Source of the DNA: Clostridia bacterium
Lineage (GTDB): Bacteria; Bacillota; Clostridia; Christensenellales; Maliibacteriaceae
NCBI GenBank assembly: GCA_017935825.1
Contig: JAGBGW010000027.1
Coordinates: 1-6,653 of the forward strand
Direction of reading: 5' to 3'
Length of the DNA: 6,653 nt
A program made the position numbers and the translations under genes. Under the pieces are notes generated by a model, which did no database searches, was not told where the DNA came from, and saw only the letters and a list, made by a program, of their open reading frames with translations. Shown here piece after piece: positions 1-5,464 of the stretch (position 1 is its first letter; each line of letters begins with the position of its first letter).

Positions 1-483
1 GAGGAACTTGGTCTTGCCCGTGGCATCGGCATAGGCAACTGCCGCCTCGATCAGGTGACCTGCGCAATAAAGCTCGTGATACTCACGAAGGCAGGTCCAC
101 TCTTCACCCGGATGGGCGATCTGGTAGAAGGTATCAAGATAGCCGTCTTCTCTTTGTGCATCCGCCATCAGGTCGATGACCCAGTCAGCAGTCTTTTCCA
201 GTTCCGCATCGGGAGAAAGCACCAGAGAATAGGCAACCGCTTCCAGCCACTTGTAAAGGTCACTGTCCTGGAAGTACCAGCCATAATGCTCGCCTTCTTT
301 TCTGCCTGCGGCAACCATGAAGTTATGGATACAGCCGCTTCTGTCGGCATCGGGAATGCAGTCATTGAGCGCCTCCCACTGGTAGGGAATAACGCTTTCC
401 TTGATCAATCGCTGATACTCGCCCCAAAAATCATCCGCAATGTGCACATCGGCAACACGCGGCGGTCGTGCCGTTTTTTTCAT
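1..483 (-). CDS. GH127 (DUF1680) beta-L-arabinofuranosidase-like glycoside hydrolase, N-terminal 161 residues, 3' end off the left edge
   Basis: The family (HypBA1 type) removes terminal beta-L-arabinofuranose from plant-derived arabino-oligosaccharides. The visible 161 residues carry its characteristic N-terminal helical-barrel signature: VIDLMADAQREDGYLDTFY (about 102-120) and, shortly after, REYHELYCAGHLIEAAVAYA (133-152). The catalytic Glu and the Cys cluster known from the family lie further on and are outside the window, so activity cannot be judged. Family members are usually 600 residues or more, so roughly three quarters is missing. The start at 483 is fixed by a GGAGGA ribosome binding site a few bases upstream. 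There is no signal peptide (it begins MKKTARPPRVADVHIADDFW), so a cytoplasmic enzyme acting on imported oligosaccharides is likely. It is divergent from the deacetylase at 591 and has a strong promoter at 517-545. The family call is confident; the exact substrate is inference. Confidence 0.9.
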   Translation of the reverse strand, partial: MKKTARPPRVADVHIADDFWGEYQRLIKESVIPYQWEALNDCIPDADRSGCIHNFMVAAGRKEGEHYGWYFQDSDLYKWLEAVAYSLVLSPDAELEKTADWVIDLMADAQREDGYLDTFYQIAHPGEEWTCLREYHELYCAGHLIEAAVAYADATGKTKFL

Positions 484-516
484 ACAAATATTCCTCCGAA
501 CTGAAATATTGTGTTC

Positions 517-545
517 ATTATAGCAAAAACTGCATTTGTTGTACA
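517..545 (-). promoter_or_regulatory. Sigma-A-type promoter of the GH127 gene
   Basis: On the minus strand there is a perfect TATAAT at 522-517, preceded by TGC, which makes an extended -10 (TGnTATAAT). TGTACA at 545-540 matches four of six positions of the -35 consensus with a 17-base spacer. The start site would fall near 510, giving a leader of about 27 bases with no room for a riboswitch. Confidence 0.72.
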
Positions 546-555
546 TGCACTGCAT
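531..555. promoter_or_regulatory. Possible operator: three TGCAT/ATGCA half-sites in the divergent control region
   Basis: ATGCA-C-TGCAT at 545-555 is a perfect 5+1+5 palindrome, and another TGCAT lies at 531-535. The palindrome touches the -35 box of the GH127 promoter and sits upstream of the deacetylase start, so a bound regulator could affect both genes. Short palindromes occur by chance, so this is a candidate only. Confidence 0.3.
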
Positions 556-575
556 AGGATTTGAGAAACAGATAC

Positions 576-582
576 AAGGAGG
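576..582 (+). promoter_or_regulatory. Ribosome binding site that fixes the deacetylase start at 591
   Basis: AAGGAGG stands 8 bases before the ATG at 591. It lies inside the reading frame opened by a TTG at 561, so the longer start would place the Shine-Dalgarno inside the gene. The ATG is therefore preferred. No convincing sigma-A promoter was found for this gene; TAGGAT at 555-560 is only a weak -10 candidate. Confidence 0.85.
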
Positions 583-590
583 TTTTTCCG

Positions 591-1373
591 ATGAAATCCC
601 TGATCGTTTCCAAATCCGACGCCATGAAAACGTTGGCGGCGATATTGGCTTGCAGCCTTGCGCTGATCCTGGTGGTGGTAGGCGCCATCACCGCACCAAA
701 GTCTTATTTGGCACAAGGCGTTTCCGCCGCCGACCGTCGTGTGCCCGTGTATGCGGTAAGCCGCGACGATAACCGCATCGCCATCAGCTTCGATGCCGCC
801 TGGGGCAGTGAAAAAACGCTGGAAATACTGGATATTTTAGACGACTACAACGTCAAGACCACATTCTTCCTTGTGGGATTTTGGGTGGATGCCTACCCCG
901 AGCGCACCCAGCAGATCGCACAGCGCGGGCACGAGATCGGCAACCATTCCACCAACCATCCCAACATGCCCACACTGTCCCCCGAACAGATGCAGCAGGA
1001 AATTTTACAGACCCATCAGAAGATCGAAGAATTGACGGGCACCTCCCCCACACTGTTTCGTCCGCCTTTTGGCGATTACAACAACGACCTGATCGACATT
1101 TTGCACCAGATGGATTATGAATGCATCCAGTGGTCCATCGATTCTCTGGACTGGAAGGACATCGGCACCGAGGCCATCGTGCAGCGTGTAACATCCGACG
1201 TACAGGGCGGCGATATCATCCTTTTCCACAACAATTCCGAAGATGTACTGGAATTTCTGCCGCTTGTCTTGGAAGAGCTGCAGCGTCAGGGCTTTGAGAT
1301 CGTCCCCATTTCCCAGCTTTTACTGGATGAACCCTACATAATCGACAACAACGGTATTATGCGGCAAAGTTAA
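591..1373 (+). CDS. Membrane-anchored NodB-domain polysaccharide deacetylase (PdaB-like)
   Basis: A 260-residue carbohydrate esterase family 4 protein. Residues 13-33 form one hydrophobic segment after a short positively charged N-terminus, so the catalytic domain is probably anchored outside the membrane or secreted. The NodB motifs appear in order: SFDAAWG (66-72, D68 the expected catalytic base), HSTNH (H119 and H123, metal ligands), RPPFG (157-161), DSLDW (184-188) and LFH with H213. The usual second aspartate of motif 1, normally a metal ligand, is alanine (A69). As I recall, FDxxWG forms occur in PdaB/YbaN-type sporulation deacetylases and clostridial relatives, so this may be a subfamily trait rather than damage. 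Expected substrates are peptidoglycan or another cell-envelope polysaccharide, by N-deacetylation; a role in sporulation is inference from similarity. The gene stands alone on the plus strand and converges on a terminator at 1552-1583. Confidence 0.9.
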   Translation: MKSLIVSKSDAMKTLAAILACSLALILVVVGAITAPKSYLAQGVSAADRRVPVYAVSRDDNRIAISFDAAWGSEKTLEILDILDDYNVKTTFFLVGFWVDAYPERTQQIAQRGHEIGNHSTNHPNMPTLSPEQMQQEILQTHQKIEELTGTSPTLFRPPFGDYNNDLIDILHQMDYECIQWSIDSLDWKDIGTEAIVQRVTSDVQGGDIILFHNNSEDVLEFLPLVLEELQRQGFEIVPISQLLLDEPYIIDNNGIMRQS

Positions 1374-1392
1374 AACCTTGCCGCAAGTTAGG

Positions 1393-1428
1393 AGTTTAGA
1401 GTTTAGAACTATGATGCCCTTTCGGGCA
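1393..1428 (+). repeat. Tandem 7-mer and small hairpin after the deacetylase gene
   Basis: AGTTTAG occurs twice in tandem at 1393-1406, followed by TGCCC-TTTC-GGGCA at 1415-1428, a 5-bp stem with a four-base loop. The bases after it (GTTTAATT) are T-rich but not a clean T-tract, so it would be at best a weak terminator for the deacetylase transcript. Confidence 0.4.
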
Positions 1429-1470
1429 GTTTAATTGATATGTAAAATGTTTACGTATTACCAGCATTTT

Positions 1471-1502
1471 CGCAGGGGCGAGACAAGTCTTGCCCTGAAG
1501 CG
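1471..1502. repeat. Imperfect palindrome, possibly a dispersed intergenic repeat
   Basis: CAGGGGCGAGAC (1473-1484) pairs with GTCTTGCCCTG (1487-1497), with one bulged base and one G-T pair, and the flanking CGC (1471-1473) can alternatively meet GCG (1500-1502). It lies between convergent genes and has no T-tract. Its AGGGGCG...GCCCTG form resembles short GC-rich palindromes that I associate with intergenic regions of Clostridia; that resemblance is an impression, not a match. Confidence 0.45.
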
Positions 1503-1551
1503 ATGGATATGACGCAAACATCTTATGGGATTCACAACGCGCCTAACACAA

Positions 1552-1583
1552 AAAACGGAGAGGATGTTTTTCCTCTCCGTTTT
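1552..1583. terminator. Strong bidirectional rho-independent terminator between convergent genes
   Basis: A perfect 13-bp stem: AAAACGGAGAGGA (1552-1564), loop TGTTTT, then TCCTCTCCGTTTT (1571-1583). On the minus strand it starts a few bases after the stop of the uroporphyrinogen-decarboxylase-like gene and ends in a run of six T. On the plus strand it ends in TTTT and can stop the deacetylase transcript. Both directions are supported; the minus-strand T-run is better. Confidence 0.92.
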
Positions 1584-1586
1584 GCT

Positions 1587-2627
1587 TTATCTGTAAGAAA
1601 ACACTTCTTCCACCAACGCCTGCACGTTTTCAAAGGGCATGCCGTTGTCCACTTCAATGTAATACCACGCACCGCCTTTGTCGGGACGGAAGGTATTGTA
1701 TTCCTGCTTTACCAAGTCGCGAACCTGCTCGGGCGTTCCATGGGTCATGACACCGCCGCGGTCGGTATGAATGGCGATGGACATTTGCAGATCGCGCAGT
1801 GTATCGGCAAGACGCTGCATATCGTAAGCAGGCACCTGCGGCCAGATGGAATCCACACCCACTTGCTTTAAATCCTCAAACAGGCGGTCGATCTTTCCGC
1901 AGGAATGAAAATGCACATTGATCCCTGCCTGTCGGATGGGACGCATCAGACGTTCATAACGGGGCTTAAAGTGGTTTTTGAAAATCTCCGGCGACAGGAT
2001 CAGGTCAGTCTGGGTACCAAAATCATCGCCGAAATGGATCACATCCACACCCATGCGGATGAGTGCTTCGATCTGCGGTTCATAATAATCGCAGATCATA
2101 TCCAGCAGCTGCACGATCTCATCTTCATCGGTAAATAAATCGCACAATACATCCTCAAAGGGACGCATGGCGATCAAACGTTCAAACAGTTTAAATGCAC
2201 CAAGCTTTCGGTAAGCATAGCCTGCCTGCTGATGGGCGTGCACCATGTCCGCCATAGCCTGATATGCCGCAGGATCCGTCACCCAGTCGGGCTGCGCAGG
2301 CATTTTATAATCGGCAAGCTTTGCCCAGTCGTCCAGCGGATATTCTTTTTCAATGCCTGCAATGCCGAAGATGCGGTATTCCCAAAGGGTACCCCATGCA
2401 TCACGCTTAAACTCATGATAGCGGCCGTCCCCGTCAAAGCACTCAGGACCAAGCTGCGGAATGGGCTGCCGCTTGGGCGGATCGTAATCACCCACATATT
2501 GGCAGAACAGATCGTTCAGTTTTTCGCCATGCTCATAATACCCTACAGGCGTATAGCGGTACTCCACAGGGCATGCATCGGGTGCTTCAAACCGATACGA
2601 AGCCAGAACTCTTTGACGGGAATTCAT
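1587..2627 (-). CDS. Uroporphyrinogen decarboxylase-like (MtaA/CmuA superfamily) protein, not HemE
   Basis: A 346-residue TIM-barrel protein of the URO-D family. Supporting segments are the family-typical start MNSRQRVLASYRFEAPDACP (1-20), VIHFGDDFGTQTDLILSPE (196-214), VHFHSCGKID (238-247), and a C-terminal HTDRGGVMTHGTPEQVRDLV (287-306). H241-x-C243 matches the first two zinc ligands of methylcobamide:CoM methyltransferases such as MtaA. I see no cysteine at the position expected for the third ligand, so metal binding is uncertain. There are no heme-synthesis genes nearby, and the sequence follows the non-HemE clostridial relatives, whose substrates are mostly unknown; methyl transfer from a corrinoid or O-demethylation is possible. 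The start at 2627 is set by AGGAGGT at 2640-2634 with a 6-base spacer; the upstream in-frame ATG at 2672 lies inside the -10 box and is rejected. The gene has its own promoter and terminator, so it is probably monocistronic. Confidence 0.87.
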   Translation of the reverse strand: MNSRQRVLASYRFEAPDACPVEYRYTPVGYYEHGEKLNDLFCQYVGDYDPPKRQPIPQLGPECFDGDGRYHEFKRDAWGTLWEYRIFGIAGIEKEYPLDDWAKLADYKMPAQPDWVTDPAAYQAMADMVHAHQQAGYAYRKLGAFKLFERLIAMRPFEDVLCDLFTDEDEIVQLLDMICDYYEPQIEALIRMGVDVIHFGDDFGTQTDLILSPEIFKNHFKPRYERLMRPIRQAGINVHFHSCGKIDRLFEDLKQVGVDSIWPQVPAYDMQRLADTLRDLQMSIAIHTDRGGVMTHGTPEQVRDLVKQEYNTFRPDKGGAWYYIEVDNGMPFENVQALVEEVFSYR

Positions 2628-2670
2628 CGTACGACCTCCTGCTGTTTTTTCGTTCCAATGATTGTTCAAC

Positions 2671-2700
2671 ATTATATCGTATCTTTGCTTTCTTCCGCAA
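2671..2700 (-). promoter_or_regulatory. Promoter of the URO-D-like gene
   Basis: The minus strand has a perfect TATAAT at 2676-2671 and TTGCGG at 2700-2695 as the -35, with an 18-base spacer. Transcription would begin near 2664, leaving a ~37-base leader that contains the AGGAGGT site. The -35 box stops four bases short of the inverted-repeat arm that begins at 2704. Confidence 0.65.
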
Positions 2701-2785
2701 CAAAAAAGACGGAGGCATTAGGAGCTTCCGAACAAGAAAACATCGCCGAGTAAAAGGCTGATTTTCCCCATTTCTTCGTTATCCT

Positions 2786-2833
2786 CAGTTGGAAGACCGC
2801 AGCGGGTATTCCGCCTTCGTCTGCCTTGAACTG
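2786..2833. other. Hairpin inside the inverted repeat
   Basis: Three nested short stems share one axis: CAGTT (2786-2790) with AACTG (2829-2833), AGAC (2794-2797) with GTCT (2819-2822), and GCGG (2802-2805) with CCGC (2811-2814), around the loop GTATT-like 2806-2810 and with small internal loops between stems. There is no T-tract. Each stem is weak alone; the nesting is what makes it noticeable. Confidence 0.4.
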
Positions 2834-2865
2834 GAAAAAATCATCACTTTTCTCGGTCGATAGAG

Positions 2866-2973
2866 TTTAAAAGAGCCTGATCGGGCAGCGAACGCGGCGC
2901 GTGAGCGAAGGAATGGTGGACCCCATTTCAAGCTCGCGCAACAAAGTTCCCTGTTCGATCAGGCCTTCTTAAA
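2866..2973. repeat. 108-bp rod-like palindrome with 18-bp inverted ends; structured RNA, terminator or small repeat element
   Basis: The ends read TTTAAAAGAGCCTGATCG (2866-2883, plus) and TTTAAGAAGGCCTGATCG (2973-2956, minus), differing at three transition positions. GCCTGATCG pairs perfectly with CGATCAGGC. Further in, GCGC...GAGC (2897-2906, with a two-base bulge) pairs with GCTCGCGC (2932-2939), and AATGG (2912-2916) pairs with CCATT (2923-2927) around the loop TGGACC. On the minus strand the last stem runs into CTCTTTTAAA, so the rod could end the EamA transcript. A large internal loop separates the outer and inner stems, which is more than a simple terminator needs. No known RNA family was recognised, so the strand of action is uncertain. 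Confidence 0.6.
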
Positions 2974-3025
2974 CCGATGTTTTCTTATTTGGAGGCTCCT
3001 TTTTCACTTCCGTCTTTTCATTTTC

Positions 3026-3919
3026 TTATTCTTCTTTTTTCTTTTTGAAGAAGGGCAGATTTTTCAGCTCGATCTGGGCAAAGACCACTGCGCCGAAGAC
3101 CAGGATGAAGCCGAAGACAAGGCGTGCGGACAAAAGCTCCGTGCCCATGATGACGGATGCAAGTACCGCAAAGACCGATTCAAGGGAGCAAAGCAGTGCC
3201 GTGGTGGAGGGGTCCACAAAACGCTGTGCGATGTTCTGCCCCAGCATACCTGCCGCCGTTGCGATGAGGGAGATATAAAGCAGACCACCGATGGCTTCCT
3301 TGGTGATGACGGGCGCGGTCTCGCCCATCAGGGGTGCGGCGATCAGCGCAAGCACCGCGGTGATGAACATCTGCACCATGGTGACGCGGAAGATATCAAG
3401 TTTGGCAAACCACTGGTCGATCATGACGAAGTTGACGGCAAAGACGATGGTGCAGCCCAGGGTCAGTGCGTCGCCGATCTGTACAGTGAAGCCTTTGTTC
3501 AGTGCGATCAGACCGATGCCGATGATGCAGACAAACGCTGCTGCAAAGTGCTGCCAGGAGGGGCGCTTCTTCGTCCAGATCCAAGTAATGAAGGGTACCA
3601 TCACGCAGTACGCTGCGGTGATAAATGCGCTCTTGCCCGGTGTGGTGTAATTCAATCCTGCCGTCTGGAAGTACATGCCAAAATACGCCGTGCCGCCCAC
3701 AAGACAGCCGTAGATGATCTCGGCTTTGTTGAGCTTGAAGAGATTCTTTCCGCTGATCAACGCCATGATCAAGCCTGCAATGCCGTAGCGGATGACAAGC
3801 GTCCAGTTGGTGGGGATCAAAGTCAAGGTATCCTTGACCACAACAAAGGACACACCCCAGGACAGGGCGCAAAGCACCATGGTGATTTTTGCCAAGGTCT
3901 GCTTGGTTTTCAGAGACAT
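3026..3919 (-). CDS. EamA/DMT-superfamily membrane transporter
   Basis: A 297-residue, very hydrophobic protein with the ten-helix, two-repeat layout of drug/metabolite transporters. The first EamA repeat begins with LCALSWGVSFVVVKDTLTLI (16-35) and includes GLNYTTPGKSAFITAAYCVMVPF-type sequence in helices 3-4 (88-110). The second starts near 148 and ends with the family-typical region around STTALLCSLESVFAVLASVI (238-257) and the last helix near 265-283. The C-terminus is a short lysine-rich cytoplasmic tail (FKKKKEE), as usual. The family exports amino acids, nucleotide or other small metabolites, or drugs; the substrate cannot be read from sequence. ATG 3919 is preceded by AAGGAG five bases away. 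It has its own promoter (3973-4001) overlapping the terminator of the upstream MATE gene. After the TAA the same frame stays open for 18 charged codons to a second TAA at 2971-2969, inside the inverted-repeat arm. Confidence 0.92.
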   Translation of the reverse strand: MSLKTKQTLAKITMVLCALSWGVSFVVVKDTLTLIPTNWTLVIRYGIAGLIMALISGKNLFKLNKAEIIYGCLVGGTAYFGMYFQTAGLNYTTPGKSAFITAAYCVMVPFITWIWTKKRPSWQHFAAAFVCIIGIGLIALNKGFTVQIGDALTLGCTIVFAVNFVMIDQWFAKLDIFRVTMVQMFITAVLALIAAPLMGETAPVITKEAIGGLLYISLIATAAGMLGQNIAQRFVDPSTTALLCSLESVFAVLASVIMGTELLSARLVFGFILVFGAVVFAQIELKNLPFFKKKKEE

Positions 3920-3972
3920 TTGCTCTCCTTTCCGAACGTCGCCGCATCCGAAGAAAAATTTACATTGCCATA

Positions 3973-4001
3973 ATTATACATAAAAACACCATTTCTCACA
4001 A
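3973..4001 (-). promoter_or_regulatory. Promoter of the EamA transporter gene, embedded in the MATE terminator
   Basis: The minus strand has a perfect TATAAT at 3978-3973 and TTGTGA at 4001-3996 (four of six) with an exact 17-base spacer. The -35 box is in the loop of the terminator hairpin 3982-4021, and the -10 box follows directly on its T-tract. The leader would be about 46 bases. Confidence 0.7.
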
Positions 4002-4021
4002 TTGCAGAAACGGTGTTTTTT
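3982..4021 (-). terminator. Rho-independent terminator of the MATE gene
   Basis: AAAAACACC (3982-3990) pairs with GGTGTTTTT (4012-4020), then one A-C mismatch and an inner TTTCT/AGAAA stem around a nine-base loop. On the minus strand the stem starts about ten bases after the MATE stop codon and its 3' side ends in a run of five T. The stem is also flanked by T on the plus strand, but there is no plus-strand gene to use it. Confidence 0.88.
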
Positions 4022-4030
4022 AAGCTTGCA

Positions 4031-5386
4031 TTACGTATTTTCTTGCTGTGCAAGGCGCTTGTAATTCTTGTGATAGGTCAGCATCAGGTAAACTGCCGCG
4101 CCCAGCCATGCAGCAACTTCCGCAGCAAAGATGCCCGATTCAAAGCCTGTGTGGGCGATGATAAGAGAAACACCTACGCGCATGATGAACTCAATAATAC
4201 CCGAGATCATGGAAACGATGCTGTTGCCCATGCCCTGCAGTGCGGAAATAAACACATACAGAAGATACAAAATGGGAAGACCTGCGCTCATAACGCAAAG
4301 GTAGTTGTAGGCAACATCCCCTGCCACTGCCGCAAGGTCAGCAGCTTCGCTTGAAATAAACAACATCGTGATATTTCGTCCGAAGCTTACCATGCAAATT
4401 GCAATGACGATGGACGTGATGACGGACAAAACCGTCGCCGCACGGATGCCCTCTTTGATGCGGACATACTGCTTTGCGCCATGGTTTTGCCCCACATAAG
4501 TGGTGACAGCGTAACCATAGGAGATCGCCGCGATTTCAAGCAGACCGTAGAGCTTATTGGTGGCAGTAAAGCCTGCGATGAAGGACATGGAAAAGCCGTT
4601 GACGATGGTCTGCACCGCCATGCCGCCAAGGGCGATGATCAGGTTTTTCGCTGCAACCGGTGCGCCAAGTGCAAGAAGCTCTTTGCAGATAGAATTCACA
4701 GGTTTCAGCTGAGAACGTTCAAATCTCAAAATATCGCTGCGGATGATTTTGATGGTACAAAGCACGGTTGCCAGCACCTGTGCCGCCACCGTTGCCGCCG
4801 CAGCACCTGTGATGCCCCAGCCAAGGACGAAGACCGCCACGCAGTCCAGCGCGATATTGGTCAGTGCCGCCACCACCATTGCCATCAAGGGTGTCTTGCT
4901 GTCGCCCACCGCGCGCAGGATGCCTGCCACCAGGTTATAGAACATGGAAACGGTAAAGCCGCTCATCAGTACCGTCTGGTAAAGGCGCGCCATATGCCAA
5001 AGGTCCTGCGGTACGCGAAGCAGCTTCATAAAAAGCGGCAGACCGCAAAGGCAAAGGATGGTGCCGATGACGGAAATGATGGCCGACAGTGTCACCGACT
5101 GACCGATGACATGCTGCATGCCGTAGATGTCTCCCTCGCCGTATTTTTGTGCAATACGCACGGAAATACCCTGTGCAAATCCCTGTGCCGTGCCGATGAA
5201 AAGCCAGCTGAGCCAGTCAACGGAGCCCAGTGTCGCCAAGGCTTCCATGCCCACGCCCCGACCCACGATGGCAATATCCACCACGGTGTACAGCTGCTGG
5301 AACATATTGCCAAGCATCAGCGGCAATGCAAAATAGAACAGCAAGCGCATGGGTTTGCCGCTTGTCATATTCATTTGTTTTGCCAT
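4031..5386 (-). CDS. MATE-family multidrug/toxin efflux transporter
   Basis: A 451-residue protein with about twelve membrane helices in two homologous halves, the normal MATE length. Recognisable stretches are MRLLFYFALPLMLGNMFQQL (13-32), VVDIAIVGRGVGMEALATLG (35-54), AGILRAVGDSKTPL (154-167), TTYVGQNHGAKQYVRIKEGI (295-314) and ISALQGMGNS (380-389). MATE proteins export cationic drugs or metabolites using a Na+ or H+ gradient; this one fits the broad DinF/NorM-like clostridial group, and its substrate is unknown. ATG 5386 is chosen because AAGGAG at 5399-5394 precedes it by 7 bases; the longer frame up to 5425 runs into the terminator hairpin. It lies 78 bases after thiN on the same strand, but a terminator separates them, with only 24 bases between the T-tract and the ATG. 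No dedicated promoter could be found, so readthrough from thiN or control by termination is possible. Confidence 0.94.
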   Translation of the reverse strand: MAKQMNMTSGKPMRLLFYFALPLMLGNMFQQLYTVVDIAIVGRGVGMEALATLGSVDWLSWLFIGTAQGFAQGISVRIAQKYGEGDIYGMQHVIGQSVTLSAIISVIGTILCLCGLPLFMKLLRVPQDLWHMARLYQTVLMSGFTVSMFYNLVAGILRAVGDSKTPLMAMVVAALTNIALDCVAVFVLGWGITGAAAATVAAQVLATVLCTIKIIRSDILRFERSQLKPVNSICKELLALGAPVAAKNLIIALGGMAVQTIVNGFSMSFIAGFTATNKLYGLLEIAAISYGYAVTTYVGQNHGAKQYVRIKEGIRAATVLSVITSIVIAICMVSFGRNITMLFISSEAADLAAVAGDVAYNYLCVMSAGLPILYLLYVFISALQGMGNSIVSMISGIIEFIMRVGVSLIIAHTGFESGIFAAEVAAWLGAAVYLMLTYHKNYKRLAQQENT

Positions 5387-5410
5387 ATGATTTCTCCTTA
5401 TTTCACCTTG

Positions 5411-5443
5411 AAAAAGCCGCTCCATAGTTTGCCCATGAAGCGG
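5411..5443 (-). terminator. Rho-independent terminator (or attenuator) between thiN and the MATE gene
   Basis: On the minus strand CCGCTTCAT (5443-5435) pairs with ATGGAGCGG (5425-5417), a 9-bp stem with one G-T pair and a nine-base loop, followed by CTTTTT (5416-5411). It begins about 20 bases after the thiN stop codon. Because it also stands immediately before the MATE ribosome binding site, it may limit transcription of the transporter rather than end an operon. Confidence 0.87.
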
Positions 5444-5464
5444 AATCGTTACATATTCTTCAGA

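Larger units (their letters stand above)
2704..3018. repeat. Long imperfect inverted repeat with ~60-bp arms (2704-2764 and 2956-3018)
   Basis: The plus strand at 2704-2764 and the minus strand at 3018-2956 share the same order of blocks: AAAAGACGGA, then GGAGC(T/C)TCC(G/A)AA(C/T)AAGAAAACATCG, then a TAA and AAGGC(C)TGAT. In the central 23-base block 20 positions agree and all three differences are transitions; one or two small gaps separate the blocks. The arms enclose about 190 bp without a gene. They fill the space between the stop of the EamA transporter and the promoter of the URO-D-like gene. I saw no clear target-site duplication outside the arms and no transposase. It may be a miniature inverted-repeat element, a dispersed intergenic repeat, or an inverted local duplication. 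Confidence 0.7.

Noticed and set aside
561..590. Longer TTG start for the deacetylase
   Set aside because: The AAGGAGG site lies inside this extension and is ideally spaced for ATG 591.
853..1194. Minus-strand frame inside the deacetylase gene
   Set aside because: It is antisense to conserved NodB motifs, with a Cys/Arg/Trp-rich product typical of shadows.
2232..2753. A 173-residue plus-strand frame ending in the left repeat arm
   Set aside because: Most of it is antisense to the URO-D-like gene. Only its final residues, in the repeat arm, look like a protein tail, and these are discussed with the inverted repeat.
2628..3025. A CRISPR array or tRNA gene in the gene-free stretch
   Set aside because: There are only two inverted arms and no regular direct repeats with spacers, and no cloverleaf or T-loop sequence was found.
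3396..3947. A 183-residue minus-strand frame overlapping the EamA gene
   Set aside because: It is a shifted frame of the transporter, with no hydrophobic segments and an Arg/His-rich composition.
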